Part shown: positions 62,536 to 64,000 of the stretch, piece by piece
How positions within the stretch are numbered: the stretch's first letter is position 1
Layout: every line of letters starts with the position of its first letter
Origin: Epiperipatus broadwayi
Lineage: Eukaryota > Onychophora > Udeonychophora > Euonychophora > Peripatidae
DNA: 64,000 bases
Direction: 5' to 3'
Assembly: GCA_028023455.1 (NCBI GenBank)
Contig: JAQFVV010000014.1
Coordinates: 5,138,280 to 5,202,279, forward strand
Translations under genes and position numbers: made by a program
The notes under the pieces: model-generated
Database searches by the model: none
The model's input: only the letters and a program-made list of their open reading frames with translations
What the model was told of the DNA's origin: nothing

Positions 62536-64000
62536 GTTATGTATAAATAATAAAACTAACTTTAATAAAAATATAATTGTAAAGGTAATAAAATACAATT
62601 TATTTATTTTTTTAAACAATGAACAACTTAAATAGAAATATAATTAAATTGAAACTTCATGCTTTTCCAAGCATTTTTAGTCTGTCTTTTAGTTTTACAG
62701 TCATTATGAGCTCGTAAAGCTTTAAGTTTACTTTTATTTAGCCACCAAGTTATGATCAAATATTATAAATGATCATAATAATGCATGGTGTCTAGATTCA
62801 TAGGCCATATCATTTGTCCTATATAATGTAGTCTGGATTAATTATTTATCTTTAGCCTGATATGTGATCAAACTTAGCATTTCTGAGCTGTGCTTAATCT
62901 ACATTAAAAAATTATGCTTGTAAATAATTGTTAAATAATAATTCTCTCTCATGGAATGTTTGTGTCTGTGTAGAGGTGAAAAAATATGATCTAAATAATA
63001 TGAAATATAAAACAGCTAAAGAAGTTACAAATTTTAATGTTTCTAAATTTTCAGGAATGAATTTACAGCATCTTAAATACTGGAATAGACTCCATAATGT
63101 AAAAATAAACAAATGAAGACAAATGTTAAGCTTAGCAGAAGAGATTTTAAACTGGAGACTTTGATAAAACTTTTGTTTTAAGTGTGATCTCCTAAAGGAT
63201 GGTAATATTTATGTATCCATTATTTATATTTTATAATTTAATGTAATAGTATCTTAATATTTTGTATATGTCTTAATTCTGACCAGTTATATAAAAAAAA
63301 TATATTTTGTAATAGTTAGTAAAATAATAGTTTATTCTCTATCAAATTTAGTCATGGTATGGTTTGTTAATACTGATGGTGTAAAATATTCTCCCATGAA
63401 TTTTACAGTATTGGGTGATGTTCTGGTTTTAAACCTGTGATAAATTTATAATCCATAGAGAATCTAATATCCCTTCAGTTAATTAGGAGTGATTTAATAA
63501 TCTGGAAAGATGAGTGTGGTCTATAATATTTGTAATATTTTTATGAATATAACTAGATCTGACATTTATATAATTTATGATTAAATTACATTTCTCCTTC
63601 CGTCTTCTTTCATCTCTGTTATTTGGATTTAAATCTGAAATCTCAAAAGTTTTCTTTTGTTATTGAGCATTAACTTTTCATATCCATAGGAATATTATAA
63701 TTTATATTTAACATTGATCTGTTTTTCTTAATCCAAATGGTAGGATTATATATCTATTATAAAGGTCTGATCAATGACATAGAAAAAGAGGGACACATTT
63801 GACTACTATTGGACTTTAGGTCTTCAGGTAGGATGTTGGAGATAGCATAATGAATTACATGATCTATGATTGCACCCACTTTTAGTAGACCAGCTCAATA
63901 CTCATCAGTTAAACTCAAATGCAATTTGAATCAATTGATCCATATCTTAACCTTTGTTTGGGTTTCATTATTCCTGGAATTCAAACCCAGGGAGAATTCA

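Larger units (their letters stand above)
59916..64000 (-). other. Intron upstream of exon A (partial)
   Basis: AT-rich; holds a short RTE 3' end (61.35-61.46 kb) and one complete GGTACTGG-type element (61.94-62.53 kb). From 62.6 to 64.0 kb I see nothing beyond AT-rich sequence, and no exon before the window end. Confidence 0.5.

Overview
This window is AT-rich animal nuclear DNA (by eye about three quarters A+T). It carries part of one large host gene, and the rest is transposon-derived sequence. The host gene lies on the minus strand and encodes the tail (N-terminal region 1) of an axonemal dynein heavy chain, most like DNAH10. Six exons read from high to low coordinates: 59915-59428, 36868-36670, 28528-28412, 28319-28071, 16194-16018 and 1914-1731. 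All have GT/AG borders. The codon phases join with no gap, giving a continuous fragment of about 471 residues spread over 58 kb. Four introns are 8 to 23 kb long and one is only 92 bp. The gene continues past both ends of the window. Motile cilia or flagellated sperm, large introns, high AT and the retroelements present suggest an invertebrate metazoan; I cannot name the group safely.

Everything else sits inside introns. Non-LTR retrotransposons: a nearly full-length but dead RTE-clade element (51.64-54.59 kb), a 5'-truncated RTE copy (12.8-14.4 kb) and RTE fragments at 11.1, 34.1 and 61.4 kb; a second decayed LINE (39.5-42.6 kb) split by a later insertion; an L1/Tx1-like 3' part (57.36-58.3 kb); and a minus-strand LINE C-terminal part (55.95-56.8 kb). 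A decayed Ty3/Gypsy pol lies at 19.76-21.65 kb. A repeat with TG...CA ends, possibly LTR-like, lies at 44.53-51.59 kb; its copies differ mostly by small deletions, which may be an assembly problem. Foldback and MITE-like elements occur at 14.99, 16.32, 16.57, 17.02, 18.36, 26.44, 29.11, 34.59, 41.06, 55.06 and 61.94 kb. Several tRNA-like SINE heads are scattered through the introns.

The most interesting signal is a set of hammerhead ribozyme motifs. One at 23798-23847 has the CUGAUGA and GAAA cores, a 7-bp stem I, a short stem II, a 3-bp stem III and a cleavage-site C inside a 13-bp inverted repeat. Two more lie in opposite orientation in the two arms of the hairpin at 18357-18689 (stem II 4 bp, GUC site, stem I 6 bp). 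Intact to decayed versions of the same module sit in the arms of a repeated foldback element (26442-27568 and 41055-41886, with a remnant near 56.85 kb). The two complete copies have 11-bp and 14-bp target-site duplications, so they moved as retroelements. Hammerheads in short elements with duplicated or inverted ends are known from Penelope-like elements and retrozymes, so a non-autonomous Penelope-like family is my working interpretation.
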